The translations under genes were made by a program, and so were the position numbers. This document shows positions 1 through 12,106 of a DNA stretch of 64,000 nt, one piece after another (positions within the stretch are counted from its first letter, which is position 1; every line of letters begins with the position of its first letter). Below the pieces are notes generated by a model. It did not search any database. It was given only the letters and a program-made list of their open reading frames with translations, and had not been told where the DNA came from. Origin of the DNA: Amborella trichopoda (taxonomy: Eukaryota; Streptophyta; Magnoliopsida; Amborellales; Amborellaceae); assembly GCF_000471905.2 (NCBI RefSeq), contig NW_006496667.1, positions 536,460 through 600,459 on the forward strand, in the 5' to 3' direction.

Positions 1-443
1 TGGGTTCTATTTCAAATCTCCCCTTACTTTCAAAATCTCTAAAACATTTTCTAAAACGAACGAGCTTGGATACCCGTATATGATGAATACCGCATTGCCG
101 TGTTTACCGCATTGTTGCCTCATCTCTCTCTTCGGATTCAGCGAAACAAGTATCTTCCCATAGAAGGCGTTTTCCTATAGATAGCCTTAAAAAACCCTAA
201 GGAGATCAAAGAAAATGTTAGGGATAAAAATTTCAAACTGCAAAACCCCTGAAGTTAAGTGGCATGGTCAGAAAATCCAACTCGAGTTTCAAGCTTGTGT
301 AACTCACCGACAACACCGGAAACCCTAGGAGGAAAAATGCTCTAGGTGGGTAAGTTCAGTGAAAATAATGACTTGGAGGGATAGTTGGTGTGCCCTCTAA
401 CCACGTGACGGCAGGACGAAATTTAAAATGTTTGCTTTATCTT

Positions 444-524
444 TGACGTTCACCTGCCCCTCGAAGGACAGGGAACGCTAGAGTGTCTACTTCTTTGTCA
501 TTCACCTGTTCCTCGACGGACAGG
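444..524 (+). repeat. Duplicated ~52-bp unit with a hairpin, upstream of the purine tract
   Basis: Two imperfect copies of a segment containing CACCTG..CTCGA..GGACAGGGA lie at about 444-493 and 497-544. Each holds an inverted repeat. The second is the stronger: CCTGTTCC (505-512), a TCGAC loop, then GGACAGG (518-524), a 7-bp stem with one bulged T. The first (453-472) pairs less well. Confidence 0.6.
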
Positions 525-530
525 GAGTGC

Positions 531-544
531 CAAAGAGGGGCAAC
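531..544 (+). promoter_or_regulatory. Polypurine tract of E1
   Basis: CAAAGAGGGGCAAC lies immediately before the LTR start at 545. Its composition and placement fit the plus-strand DNA priming site of a Ty3/gypsy element. Confidence 0.7.
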
Positions 545-711
545 TGTAGACACCCTATTTTAAAACTGGCAAATTCTACCATATCTGAACTCTTAAGACC
601 ACAATATCCTAGTAAACCCAAAATCCATAGCTCACAAAACCTAAGACCCAGAACCAGTCTGCTTGCCCGGAACCCTGTAGAACCCTGTTTTGACAAAAAA
701 ATTTGTAAACG

Positions 712-1130
712 CCCTGTTTTACTAAAAAAATCATTAAATATAGTAAATAAATATGTTTTGATTCAAATTTTCTCTGAGAGCTTCATAAGAGGCTAAGGAA
801 AACACCCAAAATAAAAGAAATGAAATTTAGACCCGTTTTAAGTTTGGAGACAAGGCTACACTAGGCCTACAGCCTAGACTGGGCGACACTGGCATTATTG
901 CCCAAGTCATTCCAGTAAATTCCCTGTTTTACTAAAAAATCATTACAATTAGTAAAGAAAATCCGTTTTGACCCAAATTTTTTCTGGTAGCTTCATAAGA
1001 GGATGGGGAATGCACTCAAAGTTAAAAAAAATGAACTTTGACCAAGTTTGACTTGGGCGACATGGGCAGTCTCGCTCAGCCTAGATTGGGCAACACGCTT
1101 AGTGTTGCCTAGACCATTTTGCCCTAAAAC
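712..1130 (+). repeat. Two diverged ~210-bp tandem units in the E1 LTR
   Basis: CCCTGTTTTACTAAAAAA, an AT-rich stretch and GCTTCATAAGAGG occur from 712 and again from about 922. Each is followed by related GGGCGACACTGGGC-like sequence. The copies are clearly diverged. Confidence 0.6.
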
Positions 1131-1535
1131 GAAATTTTAGGTTTTTGAATATTTTTTTACCTTTTTGGGCGACACTGGGCATGTCACCCGGGCGACACAG
1201 CCTAGTCACCCAAATCATGACCCCCAAAAGGTGGACCTTTTGACCAAGGATTCATTTATTGTGTGAGTTTGTTCTCCCCAACAAATTTGGCCCCCTTTTG
1301 AAAATCTTTTCGGGACCATTTAGAGGGGACGGAGAGAGAAATGGGGGGGACTTCAGAAAACGAAAATGTTAGAGACATAAACCCTAAGGAACGGAGAGAA
1401 AAATTGATAGAAGAGATAGAGATAAGAAAACCTGAGGGAGTTACAGGAGAGAAAACTCTGGAAATTGCGTCAGGAAGCCTTAGCTTCCTGAGAGAAACCA
1501 CAGATCTACTCTTAGGATAGAACGCCAAATCAAAG

Positions 1536-1540
1536 CCTTC
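1536..1540 (+). repeat. Target-site duplication CCTTC, left copy (E2)
   Basis: CCTTC directly precedes the TG at 1541 and recurs at 12038-12042 directly after the right LTR. Five bases is the usual duplication for Ty3/gypsy integration. Confidence 0.85.
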
Positions 1541-4517
1541 TGTCACACCCCAAGTTTACTAACATTCTTGAAGTGTGACAGACTATTCTTATACTAGTAA
1601 AAATTTAAATTCCTACTCATATAAATTGTACCAAAACATATTTTCTTTCATTACTTAATTAAAAATTTCTACAAAGTTTGCTCACAACTGGTACCAACAT
1701 GAAGGCTAGATATATACATTCTTGATAGAACAAAAATTACAAAAGTGCATTTGAGCCCAAAGTTACAAAGGGAAGGTCAATCATGCCTACAAATTCTTCA
1801 AACATAGTCCTGCTACAATCAAACTATGGGACTGCAATTACCCTGAAAAATATTTACCATAGTTTGAAGAGTATGGCTACTTAGTAAGTGATCATCATGG
1901 TCCTAAAAATAATCATGGTTAGAAGATATAAACATTTTCTAAAGAATGTATATTAAAAACCACCTGAGGAAGAATTGTGAGCCAAAAACATTTATGGATA
2001 ACAATTTCACTTTCAAAAATGCATAGTTAAACATAATCCCAATGATTGAAATGCATATAACCATTTTAACATCAATGCATGATTCAAAAGACTTCACAAA
2101 ATACCAGTAGGGCATTCCAAGTAGGTCACCTATATACCCCACCAGCATCTTGAATGGGTCCAAATAATCCCTGCAGGTCCAATCATACCTCACTAATGTA
2201 CCGGATGAGTCCAAATATTCCCTATCGGGGTAACTGGATAAGTCCAAACAATCCCTGCGGGTGCAATCATACCTCACAAATGTCCCGGATGGGCCCAAAA
2301 ACCCCACCAACGTTCTGGATGGGCCCAAATACCCCACCAGCGTCCTGATGGGTCCAAATAATCTCTGCACGTCCAATCATAGCTCACCGATGTACCAAAT
2401 GAGTCCAAATACCCCATCAGCATCTTGGATGGGTCCAGATATATTTAAATTATCACTGAAACTCTTTTGAACATCAAAAAGCATCATATATTCAAAGTAT
2501 TATTGAAATAATTAACAGGAATTCACATGAAGCAATTTAAACAATCACTTTCATTGAAATATATGTAAGTAACTAGCCAAATATTTTGGCAATAATTTCT
2601 GAAAGGTAGCAGTTCATAATGAAATTCTTGAAACGTGACATGATAGATAGTCTAATATTACTAGAATAACTCTTATGAGAAAACAAAATTAAATACGAAA
2701 GTATCACAATTATGAAAATACCAATTTGCAAATAATCATTTCACAGCCCATGCTACAATCAAGTGCAAAAATATTAGTTCTGCAAATAATGAGGCAGTCA
2801 TTTGCACATGAATTTTACAATGTCTAAATATTAAAAAATAGTAGAAAGAAATATCACAATTTTACTAAAAAATATTATTTTTCAAAACAATGAGGTCACT
2901 TACCTATCTATTATTTTCTTGAGCATCAGAACTCAATGAAATAGAAACAATGTTTTTAGTGAATGTTTTCATTGGTAAATGTTTTTCGCTTCTATGTAAG
3001 CTTGGATTTCTTCCAAGCTTTTCTCCATGGCTTTAGGAAGGTTATTCTCAGATGAGAGATGACAAGCAGGCTCACATATCAAGCATTATATTTTATGTGA
3101 AGAGTGATGGGTTTCAAGTTTTGGTGCCTACATCTACATGGTTAAACTGAACGCCCATCAAAGCTTCAATCAGGATCAAATTGTCCACAAGCATTACCTT
3201 GTGTTCATAGTTATGAATTCCTTTTGACCTGTATTACTGCAATTACCACCACCATGAATCTTCACATATGCATCCTTATATCAACAATTTGGTCAACGCT
3301 TCAACCATAATTGGATTAAACAAATCGATATGGACGGTCCACTCTGGCAAATTCCCGCCGTTCATGCCAATCTTGCTTATCACTGTCCACTGCCCTAGTC
3401 CCTGCCTTAAATCTTCATGGATTTTGAATTTTGGTAGAGCTCACTATTTCTACAGCTAGAGAGAGAAAGCCATGGTTTCTATCTTAGATGTTGAGCACCA
3501 AATATGGGAGAGAATTGGACAAGTATCTTCCCAAACGTCTGAGGGAAACGTTTGGAGGGGTGAGATGGGGGACATCGTTAGAGAGAGAAGAGCGGTGAGA
3601 GCATCATGGATAAGATCCTGAGAGGAAGTAAAGCTTTGGATTCGAAAGAATGGCTTGGGTTGTAGCACACGAGGTTTCAACTGTCTATCACATATGAGAG
3701 ATAGTTAGGTTGTCTCAATAAATCTCTAACATATAGAGGAGGCTGGTGACTTACAAGGTTTTCAATGGAAAAGCTGAACATTTCAGCCATGGCGGGAGAT
3801 AATGGGTAGGTAGAAGGAACAATTGTAGAGAGAGAGTATAGTAGATGTAAGAAAGAGGTTAAAAAGAGAGTGAGAGTACAGTGAAAACAAAATGATAACT
3901 TAGAGAGAGAAAGAGGATTAAAATGAGAGAGACAGAGTACGGTACCAGAGAGACATTTCAATGACACTCAGACCAAAAAAAAAACTTCTTTTGTAAAGCA
4001 CCCATGAGTTAACGCGCATAATGCAAAAAGTGCCACATCATTTAAAATGTGTCAATAGAGGATTAATTGGAATATATGGTAATGCCACCACACAATATGA
4101 CAATTAATGCAGCAACTTATGGAGGCACGTCAGCCTTACGACGGCCAATATGCTTGCAAGAAGAAATGTTTTGGAAGCTTTACATTCAATTATGGTAAAA
4201 GAGTTGATGGATCAAAGGTCCACCTTAAAGAAATGGACTAGCATCAAAAAATTTGAAAAAATAGTAGCTTTGAATTATTAATCAAATATACAAGAAAGTG
4301 TGGGTCCATATTCAAATTGCGGGGTAATTTTACGTAAGAGAAACGATGGTCCTTATGGTGCATTTTGACACCATGAATTATCGTTCTAAATATTTTATTA
4401 TATATTTTATTATATATTTTATTTTATTTCATTTATTTATTTATTTATTATTATATTTATTCTATTAAAACTATTATTATTAATTTTCAGTTTCAAAAAA
4501 AAATTAGAATCGTCACA
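1541..4517 (-). repeat. LTR A of E2 (2.98 kb)
   Basis: On the plus strand it begins TGTCACACCCC and ends CGTCACA. It is homologous along its length to LTRs B and C. It holds a 30-bp tandem array (2137-2440) and an AT-rich TATTTTATTATATATTTTA-like stretch near 4390-4430. As the leftmost LTR of a minus-strand element it is the 3' LTR. Confidence 0.85.
2137..2440 (-). repeat. Degenerate 30-bp tandem array in LTR A
   Basis: About ten units built around GGATGGGCCCAAATACCCC with CACCAGCGTCCT. Because the unit is a multiple of three, long accidental open frames appear on both strands here. Confidence 0.75.
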
Positions 4518-4532
4518 ATCTCCCCCCCTTAA
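4518..4532 (-). promoter_or_regulatory. Polypurine tract of E2, unit 1
   Basis: The minus strand reads AAGGGGGGGAGAT immediately before the LTR start TGTGACG, the expected place for plus-strand priming. Confidence 0.7.
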
Positions 4533-5374
4533 AGAAATTTAGTCCTCTAAATTTTGTACCTTTGGGTTATGGGCTCACCACGACTCCGCTGCGCCCTGAC
4601 TATGGCACCTATATTTTTGTTCGGATACCTTCCATATTCTCCTGCACCAATTCTCTTAATAAGAAAACATTGCCACCTCATATACTTATTAGCAAGCGTT
4701 TTTCTTTCCAGAATACATCGTCTGAGAGTCACTTGTTTTTATTGATGCTCAGCTTTTGATGCTCAGCTTCCCTTTCTTACCCCACTCTTGACCATATGTG
4801 GATCAAATCTGGCCAATTCAGTAAATCTAACTTTCTATTGTGCTACCATTCTTTTTCCTTGGACTAATTCCAGGAATTTCATTTCCTTTTGATCTTAAAT
4901 TCAATAAGGGAATTACTTTTTCATTAAATGCCGCTTGTAATGCTTCTGAAGTCATGGGTTTATTTCTAGGCCCAATACCCTTTTTGCAGCTTGCCACCAA
5001 TGTTTTGTGTCACTTTCCAACGTAAAGACTGTCTAGGTGGCCTTCTTATCAGTAGGGCATTCCATTAGTTCATATATTTTCTCTAATTGCCTAAGCCATT
5101 CTTCGACTTATTGCGGAGCTGCAACATCCTTAAAGGAAAGTGGGTTTCATTTCTTAAATTGTTCAATAGCACACCCATCATTTCCCATAACTGACTGCTT
5201 AGGTGGATTGTGTTCTCTATTTAATGTTGTAAAAGAGCAAGCATATTCTCCAAGGCTCTATGAACTCCTTCCATACTTGTTTCAGACATACAGAATCTTG
5301 TAACTGTTTGTACACATGCTAAGTATGACTTATGGTATATTTCTATTCAAATTTCTTAGGATCCCAAACCTATT

Positions 5375-5386
5375 GCTCTAATAGCA
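5375..5386 (-). promoter_or_regulatory. Primer-binding site of E2, unit 1
   Basis: The minus strand reads TGCTATTAGAGC, close to TGGTATCAGAGC, the site matching initiator tRNA-Met. It lies three bases inside the LTR boundary at 5390. Confidence 0.7.
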
Positions 5387-5389
5387 TTT

Positions 5390-8301
5390 TGTCACATCCC
5401 AAGTTTACTAACATTCCTAAAGTGTGACAACTATTCTTATACTAGGAAAAATTTAAATTCCTACTTATATATATTGTACCAAACATATTTCTTTTCATTA
5501 ATTAATGAAAAATTTCTACAAAGTTTTTTCACAACTGGTACCAAGGCGAGATATATACATTTCTTGATAGAATAAAAATTACAATGGTGCATTTGAGCCC
5601 AAAGTTACAAGGTGAAGGTCAATCATGCTTACAAATTCTTCAAACATAGTCATGCTGCAATCGAACTATGAGACTGCAATTACCTTGAAAAATATTTACA
5701 ATAGTTTGATGAGTATGGCTACTCAGTAAGTGATCATCATGGTCCTAAAAATAATCATGGTTAGAAGATATAAACATTTTCTAAAGAATATATATGAAAC
5801 ATCACCTGAGGAGAAATTGCGAGGCAAAAACATTTATGGATAATAACTTCACTTTCAGAAATGCATAGTTAAACATAATTCCAATAATTTAAATGCATAT
5901 AAACATTTTTAATATCTATGCATCATTCAAAATATTTCACAAAATACCCTACTGGAGTCCCAAGTAGGTCACCTATATTCCCCACCAGCATCTTGGATGG
6001 GTCCAAATAATCCCTACAGGTCTAATCATACCTCACCGGTGTACCGGATGAGTCCAAATAATCCCTACCGGCATAACCGAATAAGTCCAAACAATCGATG
6101 CAGGTCCAATCATACCTCACCAGTATCAAGGATGAGTCCAAATATCCCACCGGTATCCTGGATGGGCCCAAATACCCCACCAGCGTCCTGATGGGTCCAA
6201 ATAATATCTACAGGTCAAATCATACCTCATCGACATATCGGATGAGTCCAAATACCCCACCAGCTTCCTGGATTGGTCCAGATATACTTAAATTATCTTT
6301 GAAACTCTTTTAAACAACAGAAAGCATCATATATGCAAAGTATCATTTAAATTATTAACAAGAATTCACTTGAAGAAACTTAAACAATCACTTTCATTGA
6401 AATATCTGTAAGTAACTAGTCAAACATTTTTGCAATAATTTCTAAAAGGTAGCAGTTCGTAAAGACATTCTTGAAACGTGACATGATAGACAGTCTATAA
6501 TTACTAGAAGAACTATTATGGGAACACAAAATTAAATACAGAATTATCACAATTTATGAAAATTCCAATTTGCAAACAATCATTTCACAGGCCATGCTAC
6601 AATCAAGTGCAAAAATTTCAATTCTTCAAATAATGAGGCAGTCATTTGCACATGAATTTTACAATATCTAAATATTCAAAAACAGTAGAAAGAAATATCA
6701 CAATTTCACTAAAAAAATATTAATTTTTCTAGACAATGAAGTCACTTACCTATCTATTACTTTCCAGTGATTGTTTCCATCGGTAAAATGTTTTCAGCTT
6801 CTATGTAAGCTTGGATTTCTTCCAAGATTTTCTCCATGGCTTGAGGTGGGTTATTCTCAGATAAGAGATGGCAAGCAAGCTCCTCATACCAAGCATTATT
6901 TTTTATGTGAAGTGTGAAGGGTTTCTGGTTTTGGTTCCTACATCTACATGGTTAAATTGAACGCTCATCAAAGCTTCAATCAGGATCAAATGGTTTTAAA
7001 GCATTACCTTGTTTCCATAGTTATGAATTCCTTTTGACCCATATTACTACAATTACCACCACCATGAATCTTCACATATGCATCCTTATATCAACAATTT
7101 GGTGGACACTTCAGCCATCACTGGATTAAACAAATCGATATGGACGGTCCACTTTGGAAAATTCCTGTCGTTCGTTGCAATCTTTCTTATCACCATCCAC
7201 TGCCCTAGTGCCTGCCTTTAATCTTCATGGCTTCTCAATTTTGGTAGAGCTCACTATTTCTACGGCTAGAGAGGGAAAGCCATGGTTTCTGTCTTAGAAG
7301 TTGAGTACCAAAGATGTGTGAGAAATTGAACATGTATCGTCTTGAATGTGTGAGGGAAACGTTTTGAGGGGTGAGATGGGGGACATCGTTACAGAGAGAA
7401 GAGTGGAGAGAGCGCCATGGATAAGATTCTGAGAGGAAGTAAAGCTTTGGATTCAAAAGAATGGCTTGGGTTGTAGCACACGAGGTTTTCAACTGTCTAT
7501 CGCATATGAGAGATAGTTAGACTGTCTCAATAAATCTTGAACATATAGATGAGGCTGGTGACTTACGAGATTTTCAATGGAAAACCTGAACATTTCAGCC
7601 ATGGCGGGGATAATGGGTAGGCAGAAGGAACAATGGTAGAGAGAGAACATAGTAGATGGAAGAAAGAGGTTAAAGAGAGAGAGTACAATGAAACAAAATG
7701 ATAACTTAGAGAGAGAAAGAGGATTAAAATGAGGGGGAGAGAGAGTACGATACCCGAAAGACTTTTCAATGACACTCTTTAGACCAAAAGAAAATTGTAT
7801 TTATAAAGCATTCATGGGTTAACGCGCATGATGCAAAACGTCGCACATCATTTAAAATGTGTCAATAGAGGATTAACTACAATATATGGTACTGCACCAT
7901 ACAATATGACAATTAATGCAGCAACTTATGGAGGCATGTCAGCCTTACTTGCGCTTGCAAGAAGAAATATTTTGGAAGCTTTGCATACAATTATGAATAA
8001 AGAGATGATGGACCAAAGGTCCACCTCAAAAAAATGGACTAGCATCAAAAAATTTGAGAAAATAGTAGCTTTGAATTATTAATCAAATACCCAAGAAAGC
8101 ATGGGTCCATATTCAAATTGAGGGGTAATTTCACGTAAGAGAAAAGATGGTCCTTATGGTTCCTTTCGACACCATGAATTATTGTTCTAAATATTTTATT
8201 ATGTATTTTATTTTATTTCATTTATTTATTTTTATTGTATTTATTCTAATAACACTTTTCTTAGTATATTTCAGTTTCAAAAAAAATTTAGGGTCGTCAC
8301 A
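5390..8301 (-). repeat. LTR B of E2 (2.91 kb), shared middle LTR
   Basis: It runs from TGTCACATCCC to CGTCACA on the plus strand. It acts as the 5' LTR of the left unit and the 3' LTR of the right unit. It carries its own 30-bp array at 5981-6282. Confidence 0.85.
5981..6282 (-). repeat. Degenerate 30-bp tandem array in LTR B
   Basis: Counterpart of the array in LTR A, of similar length, with units diverged from one another. Confidence 0.7.
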
Positions 8302-8317
8302 ATCTTCCCCTCTTAAA
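8302..8317 (-). promoter_or_regulatory. Polypurine tract of E2, unit 2
   Basis: The minus strand reads AAGAGGGGAAGATT next to the LTR start, matching the position of the tract in unit 1 but with some substitutions. Confidence 0.6.
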
Positions 8318-9143
8318 GAAATTTAGTCCTCTAAATATTGTACATTTGGGTTATGGGCCCACCACGACTCCATTGCACTCTGACAATGGCACCTATATTT
8401 TTGTTCGGATACCTTCCATATTCTCCTGCACCAATTCGCTTAATAAGAAAACATTGCCACCTCATATACTTATTAGCAAACTTTTATCTTTTCAAAATAC
8501 AACATCTGAGAGTCACTTGTTTTACTGATGCTCAGCTTCCCTTTCTTGCCCCATTCTTGACCATATGTGGATCAAATCTGACCAATTTAGTAATTCTGAC
8601 TTCATATTGTGGTACCATTCTGTTTCCTTGGACTAATTCCAAGAATTCAATTTGCTTGTGATCTTGAATTAAATCTGGGGATTACTTTTTCATTAAATTC
8701 TTCATGTAATGCTTCTCAAGTTATTGGTTTATTTCTAAGACCAATAGTCTTTTTGCCATTCGCCACCAATGTTTTGTTTCACTTTCCAACATAAAGACTG
8801 TCTAGGTGGCCTTCTTATCAATAGGGCATTCTATTAGTTCAAATATTTTCTCAAATTACCTAACCCATTCTTTGACTTCTAGTGGACCTGCAACACCCTT
8901 AAACAAAAGTGGGTTTCATTTTTTAAATTGTTCAATAGCACACTCGTCATTTCTCGTAACTGACTCCTTAGGTGGATTGTGTTCTAGATTTAATGTTGTA
9001 TAAGAGCAACCATGTTCTCCAAGGCTCTATGAATTCCTTCCATACTTGTTCCAGTCATATAGAATCTTGTAAATGTTTGTACATACGCTAAGTATGACTT
9101 AGGGTAAATTTCTATTAAGATTTCTTAGGATCTTAAACCTACT

Positions 9144-9155
9144 GCTCTAATACCA
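9144..9155 (-). promoter_or_regulatory. Primer-binding site of E2, unit 2
   Basis: The minus strand reads TGGTATTAGAGC, one base from the initiator tRNA-Met-type site TGGTATCAGAGC. It lies three bases from the LTR at 9159. Confidence 0.8.
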
Positions 9156-9158
9156 TTT

Positions 9159-12037
9159 TGTCACACCCCAAGCTTACAAACATTCCTGAAGTGCGACAAA
9201 CTACTCGTATACTAGGAAATATTTGAATTCGTACATATAAATATTGTACCAAAACATATCTTTTTTTCATTAATTAATTAAAAATTTCTACAAAGTTTAC
9301 TCACAACGGGTACCAACATGAAGGCTAGATATATACATTTCTTGATAGAACAAAAATTACAATGGTGCATTTGAGCCCAAAGTTACAAGGGGAAGGTCAA
9401 TCATGCCTACAAATTCTTCAAACAACATCCTGCTGCAATCGAACTATGAGATTGCAATTACCCTGAAAAATATTTACGATAGTTTGATGAGTATGGCTAC
9501 TCAGTAAGTGATCATCATGGTCCTAAAAATAATCCTAGTTAGAAGATATAAATATTTTCTAGGGAATATATATTAAAAATCGCTTGAGGAAGAATTGCTA
9601 GCCAAAAACATTTATGGATAACAATTTCACTTTCAGAAATGCATAGTTAAACATAATCTCAATGATTGAAACACATAGAAACATTTTAACATCAATGGAT
9701 CATTCAAAAGATTTCATAAAATACCCTACAAGCATCCCAAGTAGGTCACTATATATGCCACCAGCATCCTGGATGGGTCCAAACAATACCTGCGGGCCCA
9801 ATCATACCTCACCTGCGTCTCAAATGAGTCCAAATATCCCATCAGCGTCCTGAATGGGCCCAAATACCTCACCATCGTCCTGATGGGTCCAAATAATCTC
9901 TGTAGGTCCAATCATACCTCACCAACGTACCGAATGAGTCCAAATACCCCACCAGCACCCTGGATGGGTCCAGATGTACTTAAATTATCTCTGAAACTCT
10001 TTTAAACATCAGAAAGAATCATATATGCAAAGTATCATTGAAATCATTAACTGGACTTCACTTGAAGCAATTTAAACAATTACTTTCATTGAAATATCTG
10101 TAAGTAACCAGTCAAACATTTTGGCAATAATTTCTGAAAGGTATCAGTTCGTAAAGACATTCATGAAACGTGACATGATGACAGTCTAGTATTACTAGAA
10201 GAACTCTTGTGGGAATACAAAATTAAATATGAAATTATCACAATTTATTAAAATGCTAATTTGAAAATAATCATTTCACAAACCATACTACAATCAACTG
10301 CAAAAACATTCGTTTTTCAAATAATGAGGCAGTCATTTGCACATGAATTTTACAATGTCTAAATATTCAAAAACAGTAGAAAAAAATATCACAATTTTAC
10401 TAAAAAAATATTATTTTTCAAGACAATGACGTCACTTGCCTATCTGTTATTTTCTTGTGCATTCGGACGCAATGACATAGAAAAAAAGTTTCCAGTGAAT
10501 GTTGCCATCGGTAGAATGTTTTCCGGTTCTATGTAAGCTTGGATTTCTTCCAAGCTTTTCTCCACGGCTTGAGGTGGGTTATTCTCAGAGAGATGACAAG
10601 CAGGCTCCTCATACCAAGCATTATTTTTTATGTGAAGGGTGATGGGTTTCTGGTTTTTGTGCCTACATCTACATGGTTAAACTGAACGCCCATCAAAGCT
10701 TCAATCTAGATCAAATGGTCCTAAAGCATTACCTTGTGTCCATAGTTATTAATTCCTTTTGACCCATATTACTGCAATTGCCACCGCCATGAATCTTCAC
10801 ATATGCATTTTTATATCAACAATTTGGTCAACACTTCAGCCATCACTGGATTAAACAAATCGATATGGACGGTCCACTTTGGCAAATTCCTGCTGTTCGT
10901 TTTAATCTTTCTTATCACTATCCACTACCCTAGTCCCTGCCTTTAATTTTCATGGCTTCTAAATTTTGGTAGAGCTCACTATTTCTACGGCTAGAGAGGG
11001 AAAGCCATGGTTTCTGTCTTAGAAGTTGAGTACCAAAGATGTGTGAGAAATTGAACATGTATCGTCTTGAATGTGTGAGGGAAACGTTTGGAGGGGTGAG
11101 ATGGGGGACATCATTATAGAGAGAAGAGTGGTGAGAGCGTCATGGATAAGATCTTGAGAAGAAGTAAAGATTTGAAAGAATGGCTTGGGTTGTAGCACAC
11201 AAGGTTTTCAACTGTCTAGCGCATATGAGAGCTAGTTAGGCTGTCTCAAGAAATCCTGATCAGATAGAGGAGGTTGGTGACTTACGAGGTTTTCAATGGA
11301 AAACCTGAACATTTCAGCCATGGCAGGGGATAATGGGTTGGTAGAAGGAACAATTGTAGAGAGAGAACATAGTAGATAGAAGAAAGAGGTTAAAGAGAGA
11401 GAGACAGTACAGTGAAAAAAAAATGATAACTTAGTGAGGGAAAGAGGATTAAAGTGAGAGATAGAGCGTACAATATCAGAGAGACTTTTCAATGACACTC
11501 CTAAGACCAAAAGAAAACTTCTTTTATAAAGCATCCATGGGTTAACACACATGATGCAAAATGTGGCACATCATTTAAAATGTGTCAATAGATGCTTAAC
11601 TGAAATATATGGTAATTCCACCACACAATATGACAATTAGTGCAGCATCTTATGGAGGCACGTCAGCCTTACTATGCCCAATACGCTTGCAAGAAGAAAT
11701 GTTTTGGAAGCTTTAAATTCAATTATGGTAAAAGAGCTGATGGACCAAAGGTCCACCTTAAAGAAATGGACTAGCATCACAAAATTTGAGAAAATAGTAG
11801 CTTTGAATTATTAATCAAATATCCAAGAAAGTGTGGGTCCATATTCAAATTGAGGCGTAATTTCACGTAAGAGAAAAGATGGTCCTTATGGTGCATTTCG
11901 ACACCATGAATTATCGCTCTAAATATTTCATTATATATTTTATTTTATTTCATTCATTTATTTATTTTTACTGTACTTATTCTATTTACACTATTATTAT
12001 TAGTTTTCAGTTTCAAGAAAAATTTAGGCTCATCAAA
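9159..12037 (-). repeat. LTR C of E2 (2.88 kb)
   Basis: It runs from TGTCACACCCC to CATCAAA, the diverged counterpart of the CGTCACA end of LTRs A and B, and is followed directly by CCTTC. It is the 5' LTR of the minus-strand structure. Its 30-bp array is at 9757-9974. Confidence 0.85.
9757..9974 (-). repeat. Degenerate 30-bp tandem array in LTR C
   Basis: Counterpart of the arrays in LTRs A and B, but about 80 bp shorter, so units have been lost or gained between copies. Confidence 0.7.
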
Positions 12038-12042
12038 CCTTC
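12038..12042 (+). repeat. Target-site duplication CCTTC, right copy (E2)
   Basis: Matches 1536-1540 and fixes the right end of LTR C at 12037. Confidence 0.85.
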
Positions 12043-12106
12043 ATACCGAAGAGATTTTCTAATGAACACCCGACTCAGAGAGACAAAAGAGGACTGGTTC
12101 TGATAC

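Larger units (their letters stand above)
1..544 (+). mobile_element. 3' internal end of Tat-type Ty3/gypsy element E1
   Basis: This is the non-coding stretch just upstream of a 3' LTR. No protein domain is visible. It ends in a purine-rich tract (531-544) directly before TGTAGACACC, a start typical of LTRs in the plant Tat/Ogre lineage. The body of the element would lie to the left of the window. I read it as the 3' untranslated region of a plus-strand element. Family assignment rests on the LTR start and purine tract only. Confidence 0.6.
4518..5389 (-). pseudogene. Internal region 1 of E2: gag-like remnant
   Basis: The internal region is only 872 bp. On the minus strand, around 4950-5150, it encodes pieces resembling the plant Ty3/gypsy gag capsid: a WL..IEKIYELMECP-type stretch and a separate HWW motif. 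No protease, RT or integrase is present. The coding remnant is broken several times. The same short layout appears in the second internal region, so loss of pol preceded the duplication. The element is a non-autonomous relative of a gag-pol gypsy element. Confidence 0.65.
8302..9158 (-). pseudogene. Internal region 2 of E2: gag-like remnant
   Basis: An 857-bp homologue of the first internal region, with the same content and limits and roughly one difference in ten bases by eye. It holds the gag-like fragment and no pol. It is broken several times. Confidence 0.65.
1541..12037 (-). mobile_element. E2: three-LTR gypsy array, non-autonomous
   Basis: A 10.5-kb insertion with three long LTRs (1541-4517, 5390-8301, 9159-12037) and two short internal regions (4518-5389, 8302-9158). 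One 5-bp CCTTC duplication flanks the whole, so it behaves as a single insertion that later gained a unit, most simply by unequal recombination between LTRs of sister copies. Orientation is minus, shown by primer sites resembling TGGTATCAGAGC next to the right-hand LTR of each unit and G-rich tracts at the other end. The internal regions hold only a decayed gag-like fragment. A Tekay/Del-like chromovirus origin is likely from the LTR ends (TGTGACG..GTGACA on the minus strand), LTR length and primer site, but is not proven. LTRs differ at about one base in 10-12 in the stretch compared by eye. Confidence 0.85.

Noticed and set aside
1939-2376. 145-codon minus-strand open frame as a gene
   Set aside because: It lies in an LTR and is open because the 30-bp array is a multiple of three. 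The homologous LTRs do not keep the same frame throughout.
1541-12037. A 3.8-kb satellite-like tandem repeat or segmental duplication
   Set aside because: The primer sites, purine tracts, TG..CA ends and the single CCTTC duplication show an LTR element with shared LTRs.
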